Assembly: GCA_910589075.1 (NCBI GenBank) | Contig: CAJUSK010000025.1 | Span: 59,308 to 123,307 of the forward strand | Reading direction: 5' to 3' | Source: an uncultured Lachnospiraceae bacterium | GTDB taxonomy: Bacteria > Bacillota > Clostridia > Lachnospirales > Lachnospiraceae | DNA length: 64,000 nt | Shown: piece by piece, positions 18,038 to 26,688 of the stretch | Position numbering within the stretch: position 1 is the first letter of the stretch | How the letters are laid out: each line of letters begins with the position of its first letter | Notes under the pieces: generated by a model | Database searches by the model: none | Seen by the model: the letters and a program-made list of their open reading frames with translations, nothing else | What the model was told of the DNA's origin: nothing | Program-made: the position numbers and the translations under genes

Positions 18038-19010
18038 AGAATTACAGTTTCCAAAGGACAGCATATTTCTGGTAACAGGGGGCGCCGGCTTCATCGGCTC
18101 GAACCTGTGCGACGCGCTGACAGAGATGGGATATCAGGTACGCTGTCTGGACAACCTCTCCACCGGAAAACAGGAAAATATAGATTTTCTGGCAGACAGA
18201 GCCGGTTATACCTTTATAAAAGGGGATATTCGTGAAGCGGATACCTGTAAAGCAGCCTGTGAAGGGGTGGATTATGTGCTGCATCAGGCAGCCTGGGGCA
18301 GTGTGCCCAGGAGTATTGAGATGCCGCTTTTGTATGAAGAGATCAATATCCGGGGAACGCTCAATATGATGGAAGCTGCCCGTTGCCAGGGGGTGAAAAA
18401 GTTTGTGTATGCTTCCAGCTCTTCCGTCTATGGGGACCATCCGGTACTGCCCAAAGTGGAGGGACAGGAAGGAAATCTGCTGTCCCCCTATGCACTGACC
18501 AAACGGGTGGATGAGGAATACGGAAAACTGTATAAGAAATTATACGGACTGGACACATATGGGATGCGTTATTTCAATGTGTTTGGAAGAAGGCAGGACC
18601 CGGACGGTGCTTATGCGGCGGTCATTCCCAGATTTATCAGGCAGCTTCTCCACGGGGAAGTGCCGGTGATCAACGGGGATGGGAAGCAGTCCAGAGACTT
18701 TACCTATATTGACAATGTCATTGAGGCGAATTTCAAAGCGGCGCTGGCGCCCTCCGAAGCGGCGGGAGGTGCGTTTAATATTGCTTACGGCGGCAGGGAA
18801 TACCTGATTGATATATACGATCATCTGTGTAAGGCTCTGGGCAAAGATGTGAAGCCTGTGTTCGGGCCGGACCGGGCAGGAGACATCAAACATTCCAATG
18901 CGGATATATCCAGAGCAAGAGAACTTCTGGGATATGACCCGGAATATGACTTTGAGCAGGGGATCAGTCTTGCCATTGACTGGTATAAAGAAAACTTATC
19001 GGAGAAATAA
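18027..19010 (+). CDS. tviC: UDP-GlcNAc(A) 4-epimerase, TviC/WbpP-type SDR
   Basis: The 327-residue extended SDR has GGAGFIGSNLCDAL near residue 17 for NAD binding, HQAAWGSVPRSIE near 87, SSSSVYG near 130 and the SPYALTKRVDEE catalytic Tyr-Lys motif near 151. VPRSIE and the ALTK form are typical of WbpP/TviC/WbgU enzymes, which interconvert UDP-GlcNAc/GalNAc or their uronates. Together with the TviB-like dehydrogenase at 14463 it should give UDP-GalNAcA. AAAGGA ahead of the ATG gives a normal start inside the previous gene's end. Alternative substrates such as UDP-Glc are less likely, given the neighbour. Confidence 0.92.
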   Translation: MGYKELQFPKDSIFLVTGGAGFIGSNLCDALTEMGYQVRCLDNLSTGKQENIDFLADRAGYTFIKGDIREADTCKAACEGVDYVLHQAAWGSVPRSIEMPLLYEEINIRGTLNMMEAARCQGVKKFVYASSSSVYGDHPVLPKVEGQEGNLLSPYALTKRVDEEYGKLYKKLYGLDTYGMRYFNVFGRRQDPDGAYAAVIPRFIRQLLHGEVPVINGDGKQSRDFTYIDNVIEANFKAALAPSEAAGGAFNIAYGGREYLIDIYDHLCKALGKDVKPVFGPDRAGDIKHSNADISRARELLGYDPEYDFEQGISLAIDWYKENLSEK

Positions 19011-19013
19011 TGT

Positions 19014-20078
19014 ATGACACGGATGCTTCATATCGTAGGTTCCATGTCGCCCAGCGGTATCGGAAACTTTATTATGAATGTTTACAGAAACATTGACCGG
19101 GACAGAGTACAGTTTGATTTTATTGTGCATGAACACCGGGAGGTGAGTTTTGATGAGGAAATCCGGGCGCTGGGCGGGCGGCTGTTTTATGTGACGAGAA
19201 AAGCAGTCAGCCCGGTGAAGAACTTTTGGGAAATCCGAAATGTGGTGAAACGGGGCCGGTATCGGATTGTGTTCCGTCATACGGATATTTCCACAGTGGC
19301 GTTGGACTTGCTGGCTGCAAAACTGGGCGGGGCAAAAGTGCGGATCGCCCATTCCCATTCCACCAGCACGCCCAATGTGCGAATGCACCGGATATTTCAG
19401 CCCATGCTCAATGCACTGTGTACCCGCCGGTTTGCCTGTTCTGATAAAGCAGGCGCCTGGCTGTATGGTGACAGGCATTATGAAGTCATTCCCAATGCCA
19501 TCCGCCTGGAGGAGTTTGCCTGGGATGCAGACGTGCGCAGCCAGACGCGCCGGCGGGAAGGACTGGAACATCGTCTGGTGGTTGGACATATCGGCAATCT
19601 GCTTCCGGTGAAGAACCATCTGTTTATGCTGGAAATTCTGGCTGAACTGGTGAAGAAGCGTCCGGAGGCCTGTCTGGTATTTGTGGGAGACGGGGAAATG
19701 CGGAGCCGGATCGAAGAAGCGATGCATACACTTGGCCTGGCAAGGCATGTGGTCTTGACCGGAGTGCGGACAGATACGGCATCGCTTTTACAGGCAATGG
19801 ATGTTTTTCTGTTTCCGTCAAAGTATGAAGGACTTCCGATTGCGGTGGTGGAAGCCCAGTGCAGCGGCTTGCCCTGTCTTTTGTCGGATGTGATTACCGG
19901 GGACGTAGATGTGGTGCCCTCTGTGTACAGACTGCCTCTGTCGGCGCCGCCGTCTTTGTGGGCGGAGAGAATCGCCGCCCTGGCAAAGGAACAGCGGACA
20001 GCGCCGGTATATCGTCTGTTTGCGGAAAAAGGGTTTGATATCAGAGAAATGGTAAAAAGCTACGAGGAACTTGCATGA
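19014..20078 (+). CDS. GT4 glycosyltransferase (EpsF-like)
   Basis: This 354-residue GT-B protein begins with MLHIVGSMSPSGIGNFIMN, the start common to EpsF-type GT4s of Firmicutes exopolysaccharide operons. HSHSTSTPN lies near 115-123, VGHIGNLLPVKNH near 186, FVGDGEMR near 222, and the EX7E motif EGLPIAVVE near 271. It is cytoplasmic and should extend the lipid-linked oligosaccharide; the donor is unknown. It follows the epimerase by three bases and shares an ATGA overlap with the next gene. It is clearly distinct from the three GGAERV-type GT4s of this window. Confidence 0.87.
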   Translation: MTRMLHIVGSMSPSGIGNFIMNVYRNIDRDRVQFDFIVHEHREVSFDEEIRALGGRLFYVTRKAVSPVKNFWEIRNVVKRGRYRIVFRHTDISTVALDLLAAKLGGAKVRIAHSHSTSTPNVRMHRIFQPMLNALCTRRFACSDKAGAWLYGDRHYEVIPNAIRLEEFAWDADVRSQTRRREGLEHRLVVGHIGNLLPVKNHLFMLEILAELVKKRPEACLVFVGDGEMRSRIEEAMHTLGLARHVVLTGVRTDTASLLQAMDVFLFPSKYEGLPIAVVEAQCSGLPCLLSDVITGDVDVVPSVYRLPLSAPPSLWAERIAALAKEQRTAPVYRLFAEKGFDIREMVKSYEELA

Positions 20079-20989
20079 GTGGTCTCAGAGAACGGTTTCA
20101 GCGGATGAAACGTTGTGAATATTGGGTAATTGCATATCGCAGGAGAACGGAAAACAGAGCTGTTCCGGAGGATGTATCCGGATTCAGGCTGTTGCCACAG
20201 AAACGGTTTATAACACAGGCTGACCCGTTTCTGTTTACCCATCAGGGAAAGACCTGGCTGTTTTATGAGAGACAGGATCTGACAGATATGAAGGGGACTT
20301 TGTGGTGCCTGAATCTGGATGATCCCAAAGGGCGTCCCCTTTTGGTATTGGAAGAGCCGTTTCACCTCTCCTATCCACAGGTGTTCCGGTACGGAAAGTA
20401 TACGTATATGCTTCCGGAAACCCGGCAGGGAGGAGAAGTAAGACTATACCGCTGCGCCTGTTTCCCCGGAAAGTGGGAGCGGGTGGAACAGATTTTGCCA
20501 CTGGAGGCTGTGGATACCACTCTTGTGCGCGCAGGAGAGGGCAGGAGCGGGGAGAGCCATGCATACTATGCGTTTACATATACGGATAAACGTCTGGAAT
20601 TGTATTACCTGGAGCTGGCAGCAGACCGTTTTCATGTGGTTTCCAGAGAAAAGATATATGCTTCGCCGCCTTCCAAAGAGAGCAGACCCGGCGGGGGGAT
20701 TTACACCGAAGGCGGGAAGTTGTACCGCCCTGCGCAGAACTGCACGGATTATTACGGACAGGAACTGATCCTGTATGTAATAGACCGGCTGGACAAGGAC
20801 GGCTTTCAGGAGCATGAGGCCTGCAGGCTGAGGCCGGAGCAGTTTTCCGTACCGGGTGTCAACGCCATAGGTATCCATACTTATAACCGGAATGAGCACT
20901 ATGAAGTCATTGATCTTCTTCACAGAGAAGAGAGCCTGTGCACCATAGGGAAAAAGATAGAATGGAAACTCAGAGGAATGGGTAAATGA
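20075..20989 (+). CDS. GINT1-like beta-propeller protein
   Basis: The 304-residue protein matches the N-terminal five-bladed propeller found in plant glucosamine inositolphosphorylceramide transferase 1 and related bacterial proteins. Diagnostic blocks are ADPFLFTHQGKTWLFYE near 50-66, EEPFHLSYPQVF near 95, YMLPETRQGG near 112, and VDTTLV near 146. The fold is like GH43-type propellers, and the bacterial function is not established. Conserved Asp51 and Glu residues could form a sugar-binding or catalytic pocket. It is encoded between GT4 genes with 4-base overlaps on both sides, so it very likely acts in the same glycan pathway. It has no signal peptide or membrane helix, so it probably works in the cytoplasm. 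Confidence 0.72.
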   Translation: MSGLRERFQRMKRCEYWVIAYRRRTENRAVPEDVSGFRLLPQKRFITQADPFLFTHQGKTWLFYERQDLTDMKGTLWCLNLDDPKGRPLLVLEEPFHLSYPQVFRYGKYTYMLPETRQGGEVRLYRCACFPGKWERVEQILPLEAVDTTLVRAGEGRSGESHAYYAFTYTDKRLELYYLELAADRFHVVSREKIYASPPSKESRPGGGIYTEGGKLYRPAQNCTDYYGQELILYVIDRLDKDGFQEHEACRLRPEQFSVPGVNAIGIHTYNRNEHYEVIDLLHREESLCTIGKKIEWKLRGMGK

Positions 20990-22083
20990 AAAATACCATT
21001 GTATTTTATATTGCCACACTGACCAGGGGCGGGGCAGAACGGGTGATTGTGAATCTTGCCAATTATTTTTGCCGGCAGGGCTGGCAGGTCTATATGGTTA
21101 CGCTGGAAGCGGACGAAGGGTTATATCCCATGGAAGCGGGAATCAGGAAGGTGGTCTTGACGGCGGATGGGAAAGGAAACATACCGGGACGTGTGGGTAA
21201 TGCCCTGGGACGGATTACACAGGTGCGCAGACTTTTGAAAAAAAACCATGCTGCGGCGCTGGTTTCCTTTATCGGAAAAACCAATCTCCGTGCCATACTG
21301 GCCTGTCTGTTTTTAAAGACAAAAGTGTTTGTCTCCGTGCGCAGTGCACCGGCCAGGGAATACCCGGGCAGGATGGGACTGCTGGCCAAAATGCTGTTCG
21401 GGCTGGCGGATGGCATTGTATTCCAGTCAGAAGGCGCACAGGCCTTCTTTTCCGGAGCCGTTCGGAAGAAGTCCCGGATTTTACCAAATCCCCTGTCCCC
21501 GGAATATGTGCGGGAGCCTTATTCCGGAAAGCGCAGAAACGAGATTGTCACAGTGGGGCGCATGGACAGAGTGAAAAATCATGCCCTGCTTTTGGAGGCT
21601 TTTTCCCTTGTCACACAGAAACGGCCGGATATGCACCTGCATCTGACGATTTACGGAGACGGCGACTGCATGGAAGCGTTACAGAAACAGGCAAAATCCC
21701 TGGATCTGCAGAGTGCGGTGAGTATGCCGGGGGATTGCAGAAATATTCCGGAGAGAATTCAGGACGCCCGCCTTTTCGTATTGTCCTCGGATTTCGAAGG
21801 GATGCCCAATGCCGTGGCGGAGGCTTTTGCATTGGGGATTCCTGTGGTATCTACGGATTGCCCCAGCGGTGGTGCCAGGATGTTGGTGGGAGAGAACGAG
21901 CGGGGACTGTTGGTTCCCACCGGGGATGCGGAGGAGATGGCAAGGGCCATGCTGCGGATTCTGGAAGATCAGGAATTGGAAGAATGTCTGCGCCAGTCGG
22001 CGCTGGAGTTCAGCCGCACGCTCCATCCTGATAAAATTCACGGAATGTGGAAGAATTATATTGAAGATGTGTGCGGCATGTAG
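20986..22083 (+). CDS. GT4 glycosyltransferase, GGAERV type (copy 1)
   Basis: The 365-residue GT-B enzyme starts with a short strand and then TRGGAERVIVNLANYF near residues 12-27, which binds the acceptor side in GT4 enzymes. SFIGKTNLRA lies near 88, SVRSAPAREYPG near 117, VGRMDRVKNH near 187, and EGMPNAVAE (EX7E) near 270. It closely resembles the following gene along its whole length, so the two are tandem paralogues; a third copy lies at 55008. It is a cytoplasmic enzyme, and the sugar is unknown. It overlaps the propeller gene by ATGA. Confidence 0.88.
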   Translation: MKNTIVFYIATLTRGGAERVIVNLANYFCRQGWQVYMVTLEADEGLYPMEAGIRKVVLTADGKGNIPGRVGNALGRITQVRRLLKKNHAAALVSFIGKTNLRAILACLFLKTKVFVSVRSAPAREYPGRMGLLAKMLFGLADGIVFQSEGAQAFFSGAVRKKSRILPNPLSPEYVREPYSGKRRNEIVTVGRMDRVKNHALLLEAFSLVTQKRPDMHLHLTIYGDGDCMEALQKQAKSLDLQSAVSMPGDCRNIPERIQDARLFVLSSDFEGMPNAVAEAFALGIPVVSTDCPSGGARMLVGENERGLLVPTGDAEEMARAMLRILEDQELEECLRQSALEFSRTLHPDKIHGMWKNYIEDVCGM

Positions 22084-22092
22084 GTGTACAAA

Positions 22093-23250
22093 ATGACACG
22101 GGTCGGTGGGATGGGAAAAAATACGAAACAGAAAAAAATTGCATTTTTAATCAACAGTCTGGGTAAGGGCGGTGCAGAACGGGTTGTGGTAAATCTGGCG
22201 GCACATTTTCGGACACTGGGCTATGAAATACTCCTGGTAACATCCAGAAGGCTGCCGGAAGAATATGCGCTGTCTTTTCCGGTGGCGCGGCGCCTTCTGG
22301 AAGATGAGATCAGCAGCGCGCCGTTTGGGAGACCGGGAAAAATCCCTGCCCGTGTGATGCGGCTGCACAGGATCTGGAAGGAAGAAAAACCAGATGTTAT
22401 CCTGTCCTTTATCGGCAAAATGAACCTGTATGCCATGCTTTCAACGGGACGGATGTCCATTCCGGTCATCCTGTCCGTGCGCAGCGACCCGGCCAGGGAA
22501 TATCCGTCCCTTTTGCAGAAAAAGCTGGCAGAGGGGCTGTTTCGGAAGGCTGCCGGGGTTATTTTTCAGACAGAAGACGCGAAACTGGCCTTTTCCGCAA
22601 AGGTACAGGCCCACAGCGTCGTATTGCCCAATGCGTTGGATGAGAGTTTTGTCAGACCACCTTTTGCGGGCAGGCGCAGGCCTGAGATTGTCATGGTGGG
22701 CAGACTGGATCAGAATAAAAACCATGCAATGGTATTGCGTGCCTTTGCAGGACTGCATCAGAGGTATCCGGATGTGCGGGTGGTATTGTATGGCGGAGGG
22801 CTGCCGGGCAGCGATACCGGGCCCATGCTGGTGGAACTGGCAAAGGAACTGGGAATCGGTGATAAAGTGAAGTTTATGGGGCGACAAAAGGATATCCGGA
22901 AGTACATTGAGCAGTCTGCCATTTTCGTGCTGGCCTCCGATTATGAAGGAATGCCCAATGCGCTGCTGGAGGCAATGGCCAGCGGCCTGGCAGTGATTTC
23001 CACAGATTGTCCCTGCGGTGGTCCCCGCAGTGTTATCCGAAACGGGGAAAACGGTATTCTGATACCTGTGGGAGATGAAGCGGCGCTGGCAGGGGCCATG
23101 GAGCAGCTTCTGCAGGATCCCGCCCTGGGGGAGCGGCTGGGACGGGAGGCGTCAAAGCTGGCCCAGGGGCTGAGTCCCCGGAAAGTATGCAGGCTGTGGC
23201 AGGAAGAAATAGAAGGCAGGGTAAAAGACTATGTTGGTGGTAAATCGTAG
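22093..23250 (+). CDS. GT4 glycosyltransferase, GGAERV type (copy 2)
   Basis: AGGTG at 22082-22086 lies six bases before the ATG at 22093, the preferred start; a GTG at 22084 and an ATG at 22111 are also in frame. The 385-residue protein repeats the architecture of the preceding gene: LGKGGAERVVVNLAAHF, LSFIGKMNLYA, SVRSDPAREYPS, VGRLDQNKNH and the EX7E motif EGMPNALLE. Shared blocks such as REYP and DCPxGGxR suggest a local duplication followed by divergence, with the two perhaps adding successive sugars. Its end overlaps the FemAB-like gene by 20 bases. Confidence 0.88.
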   Translation: MTRVGGMGKNTKQKKIAFLINSLGKGGAERVVVNLAAHFRTLGYEILLVTSRRLPEEYALSFPVARRLLEDEISSAPFGRPGKIPARVMRLHRIWKEEKPDVILSFIGKMNLYAMLSTGRMSIPVILSVRSDPAREYPSLLQKKLAEGLFRKAAGVIFQTEDAKLAFSAKVQAHSVVLPNALDESFVRPPFAGRRRPEIVMVGRLDQNKNHAMVLRAFAGLHQRYPDVRVVLYGGGLPGSDTGPMLVELAKELGIGDKVKFMGRQKDIRKYIEQSAIFVLASDYEGMPNALLEAMASGLAVISTDCPCGGPRSVIRNGENGILIPVGDEAALAGAMEQLLQDPALGERLGREASKLAQGLSPRKVCRLWQEEIEGRVKDYVGGKS

Positions 23251-23998
23251 AAAAAAACATGGCGTTGATTTCCGGGAGGTCTGGTATGCAAAGGAGGCAT
23301 GCGGACTGGACGGAATCATTTTGTACCGGGGAGCTGAGAAGCCCATTGGGAAAGTATTGCGGCAGGTCCGGACACTGATTACGGATCTGACCCTGAGTGA
23401 AGAAGAAATTGTGGCCAGATGTCAGAAGGATTGCCGGTATCAAATCCGGCGGGCTGACCGGGAGGGCATTACCGCAGAGTTTAAAACAGGAAATGCCATA
23501 ACGGAAGCGGATATAACAGAGTTCTGCGCGTTTTTTATGGAATTCTGGAAAAGCAAGGGGAGCAATGCAGAATCCGGAAACTTCGAAAAATATAAAGAAG
23601 AGATTGAAACCTATGCAAGAGAAGGGGTGTTTGCCATTACCAGTGCCCGGCAGAACGGACGGATACTGGTCTATCATACCTATATTGTGGGAGATGTGTT
23701 TGTCCGTTCCTATCAGTCGGCATCTCTGTTTCGCAGCCCGGATGTGAGCGCCCGCATTGTGGGGATTGCCAATCGGTATCTGCACAAGGCAGATATGATG
23801 TATTTTAAAGAAGCGGGAAAGCAGATTTATGACTGGGGCGGCGCGGGGCTGCGGGAAGAGGTAAAAAATATTACGGAATTTAAAGAATCTTTTGGCGGGG
23901 AAGAGCTTTACTATTATGACTGCGAAGATGTGGTGGGACTGAAAGCGGAAGCAGTCAAGGGCATAATTAATCTGATTGGAGTATTGACGGATGACTAA
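23231..23998 (+). CDS. FemAB/BioF2-like GNAT acyltransferase
   Basis: The 255-residue protein resembles the C-terminal half of FemAB-type GNAT transferases. A central basic stretch YQIRRADREGI near 76-86 is typical of the first GNAT lobe. The second half has VYHTYIVGDVFVRSYQSAS near 152-170 and ends with YDWGGAGLREEVKNITEFKESFGGE near 200-224, the conserved DWGG...FKxxFGG tail of this group. FemAB proteins add amino acids from aminoacyl-tRNA, while relatives in glycan clusters transfer other acyl groups; the donor here is unknown. It overlaps both neighbours, so it is surely part of the operon. Confidence 0.75.
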   Translation: MLVVNRRKKHGVDFREVWYAKEACGLDGIILYRGAEKPIGKVLRQVRTLITDLTLSEEEIVARCQKDCRYQIRRADREGITAEFKTGNAITEADITEFCAFFMEFWKSKGSNAESGNFEKYKEEIETYAREGVFAITSARQNGRILVYHTYIVGDVFVRSYQSASLFRSPDVSARIVGIANRYLHKADMMYFKEAGKQIYDWGGAGLREEVKNITEFKESFGGEELYYYDCEDVVGLKAEAVKGIINLIGVLTDD

Positions 23999-24866
23999 TG
24001 TATGTCTTTTCCGGCTGGATGACATTACGCCGGATATGGATTGGAATAAATTCTACAGAGTCAAGGCAATTTTTGACAAATATAAAGTAAAGCCTCTGGT
24101 GGGCGTTGTACCGGATAATGGGGATCCGGGTCTGCGCCGGGGGGAATACCATAAGGATTTTTGGGAATATATCGCTTCTCTTGAGCAAAGTGGCTGGCAG
24201 GTTGCCCAACACGGCTATCGGCACATATATGAAACAAAACATGCCGGTATGCTGGGGCTGAAAAAAGCCAGTGAATTTGCGGGGCTTCCTTATGAAGTAC
24301 AATATGAAAAAATCAGGGAAGGCAGAGAGATTCTGAAACGAAACGGGTTACATGCGCCGGTGTTTATGGCGCCAGGGCACACGTATGACAGAAATACGCT
24401 GAAAGCGCTGCGCAAACTGGACTTTACCTGTGTGACAGATGGCTATGCCAATATTCCCTATCGGAAAAAGGGGCTGCTGTTCGTGCCCTGTCGGAGTTCC
24501 AGGCCCAAACTTTCCGGCGGGGTGGATACGATCTGCATTCACTGTAATGAGCTGCGTGAAAATGATTACCGGGAGCTGGAAAACTTTCTGGAACAGCATA
24601 TCCAGCAGGTCATTCCTTTCACGGCCATTCTGGAACAGCTCTGGTATCCGGGCAGAACACTGAAAATACAGATGCAGGAACGGCGGAATCTGTTACTGCA
24701 TCGGCTCAGGAAGTTTGTGGCGGAAAGTCCTGTGTTACAGGTGTATTTGCAGGAGACATGGGATGAAGACAGAGCCAGGAAGCGCCGGAAACGGATATGG
24801 GGTCTGTGGCGGCTTCTGCCTTTCAGGAAACGGGAGCAGCAGGGACGGGAAAATAGAAGACGATAG
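23991..24866 (+). CDS. DUF2334 polysaccharide deacetylase-like protein
   Basis: This 291-residue protein has the metal-site order of the NodB-like deacetylase superfamily. FRLDDITPD near 6-14 supplies the Asp pair, QHGYRHIYE near 73-81 the His-x3-His, and FMAPGHTYD near 122-130 the usual PGH loop. The overall form is that of DUF2334. A C-terminal tail of about 60 residues is very basic (RKRRKR) and may touch the membrane surface. No signal peptide is seen, so it probably acts on a cytoplasmic or lipid-linked sugar. It is one of four different deacetylase-like families in the window. Confidence 0.78.
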   Translation: MTNVCLFRLDDITPDMDWNKFYRVKAIFDKYKVKPLVGVVPDNGDPGLRRGEYHKDFWEYIASLEQSGWQVAQHGYRHIYETKHAGMLGLKKASEFAGLPYEVQYEKIREGREILKRNGLHAPVFMAPGHTYDRNTLKALRKLDFTCVTDGYANIPYRKKGLLFVPCRSSRPKLSGGVDTICIHCNELRENDYRELENFLEQHIQQVIPFTAILEQLWYPGRTLKIQMQERRNLLLHRLRKFVAESPVLQVYLQETWDEDRARKRRKRIWGLWRLLPFRKREQQGRENRRR

Positions 24867-24875
24867 GACAAAAGC

Positions 24876-26615
24876 ATGGATATTGTTAAGAAACTGAATG
24901 CCATTTTAAACAAAAAACAGAAACGAAGAGTGTTTGTACTGCTCTTTATGATTATCATAGGGGCGCTTCTGGAAACCATGAGTATTTCCATGATCCTGCC
25001 GGTGGTACAGGTGGTGGTGGAGCCGGATGTTTTTGCAGAAAACGAGCTGATTGTGGAGGTCAGCAGCAGATTGCACATTGCATCTGCGGATGAGTTTATG
25101 ATCCTGATGATCGGTATACTCATCGGCCTGTTTGTAATTAAAAATCTGTATCTGCTCTTAATGTATTATGTGCAGTATACGTTTGTGACGAACAATCAGT
25201 ACAAGACATCCGGGATTTTTTTGCAGAATTATTTAAACAGACCCTATGAATTTTTCCTGAATGCCGATACGTCCGATATGCTGCGAACCATTTACAGCGA
25301 TACGGGCAGTGTGTTTACGTTGATACTGGAATGCATTCAGTTTATGACGGAAGCGGTTGTGGCAGTATTTCTCTGCATTGCCCTCCTGTTTGTGGATTTC
25401 CGGATGACTGCGGTGATTGCGGGGATCCTGTTTGGCATGTCTGCGCTGGTAACGGCTGTGATCAAGCCGGGATTGAAGCGCGTGGGAGAGGAATCCCGTG
25501 TCCGCCAGAGTAAAATGTACAAATCCATCCTGCAGTCCGTGACGGGCATTAAGGATGTGAAAATATTTGCAAAAGAAGATGCATTTCTGGAAACCTATAA
25601 GAAGCAGGGAAAACAATATTATGCACTGACCAGAAGATACAATGTATTTTCCAATATTCCAAAGCTGCTCATTGAGACAACTTGTATTGGTTCTATTCTT
25701 GCCTATCTGGCGATTATGATCCTGACAGGCCATTCTGTCACCGGCATGCTTTCCCAACTGTCCGCCTTTGCTTTTGCCGCGGCCAGACTGATGCCCTGTG
25801 CCAGCAGGATGAACACCTATCTGGCGAATATCGCTTATTATCAGCCCGCCCTGGATTATGTCTATGAACATGTGGAAATGCCGAAAGAGCAGTATGATAT
25901 CCGCAAGACTGAGCGGAAAGAGACAAGGCCGCTGGCCATTTCCCAACCGATTCTGCTGGAACATATTGATTATCGTTATCCCGGTACGGAGCGGTATATT
26001 TTTCAAGATGCGCACATGGAAATTCCGGTGGGAAAATCCGTGGGGATTATCGGTACATCCGGCGCCGGCAAATCTACGATTGTGGATGTGATGCTGGGGC
26101 TTCTGAAGCCGGAGAGCGGCACGGTGTGCATTGGGGGGATGAGTGTGTTTGAACAGTATGGAGGATGGCTGGCGAATATCGGTTATATTCCTCAGACCAT
26201 CAATCTGATGGACGATTCCATCCGGGCCAATATTGCCTTTGGTATACCTGAGGATGAGATTGACGATGCGCGTGTGCAGGAAGTGCTGGAAGAGGCACAG
26301 CTGGAAGGGTTTATCGAACAGCTTCCCGAAGGCAGTCAGACCATCGTGGGAGAGCGGGGGGTAAGGCTTTCCGGTGGGCAGCGACAACGGATTGGCATTG
26401 CAAGAGCGCTGTATCACAATCCGGAATTGCTGATACTGGATGAGGCCACCTCTGCGCTGGACAATGATACGGAAGCGGCGATTATGGATGCCATCAACAG
26501 ATTCCACGGCAGAAAGACGATGCTGATCATAGCGCACCGGATGAAAACCATCGAACACTGTGATTTGATTTATCGGGTGGACAACGGTAAAATCGTCCCA
26601 TCGGCCCTGCCATAG
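24876..26615 (+). CDS. ABC transporter, PglK/MsbA-type glycolipid flippase
   Basis: The 579-residue half-transporter has six N-terminal helices (about 20-330) and an ATPase domain with GTSGAGKST Walker A near 390-398, the Q-loop at IPQTINLM, LSGGQRQRIGIARAL near 497-511 and LILDEATSALD near 517-527. The helix-1 region LETMSISMILPVVQ matches PglK, which flips undecaprenyl-diphosphate-linked heptasaccharide. It is the only flippase candidate seen in the window, as no MATE-type Wzx is present. With the PglF/E/C-like genes it completes a Pgl-style lipid-linked assembly route. It works as a homodimer in the membrane. Confidence 0.88.
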   Translation: MDIVKKLNAILNKKQKRRVFVLLFMIIIGALLETMSISMILPVVQVVVEPDVFAENELIVEVSSRLHIASADEFMILMIGILIGLFVIKNLYLLLMYYVQYTFVTNNQYKTSGIFLQNYLNRPYEFFLNADTSDMLRTIYSDTGSVFTLILECIQFMTEAVVAVFLCIALLFVDFRMTAVIAGILFGMSALVTAVIKPGLKRVGEESRVRQSKMYKSILQSVTGIKDVKIFAKEDAFLETYKKQGKQYYALTRRYNVFSNIPKLLIETTCIGSILAYLAIMILTGHSVTGMLSQLSAFAFAAARLMPCASRMNTYLANIAYYQPALDYVYEHVEMPKEQYDIRKTERKETRPLAISQPILLEHIDYRYPGTERYIFQDAHMEIPVGKSVGIIGTSGAGKSTIVDVMLGLLKPESGTVCIGGMSVFEQYGGWLANIGYIPQTINLMDDSIRANIAFGIPEDEIDDARVQEVLEEAQLEGFIEQLPEGSQTIVGERGVRLSGGQRQRIGIARALYHNPELLILDEATSALDNDTEAAIMDAINRFHGRKTMLIIAHRMKTIEHCDLIYRVDNGKIVPSALP

Positions 26616-26688
26616 AGCGTACTGTGACGGGCAGGAACGGGATGGACATATTTTTCAGGGAAAATCTTGGAGATACAGGAGAAAGCAA

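Noticed and set aside
25233..26558. 441-codon minus-strand open frame
   Set aside because: It lies fully inside the ABC flippase gene, whose Walker and signature motifs are intact on the plus strand.
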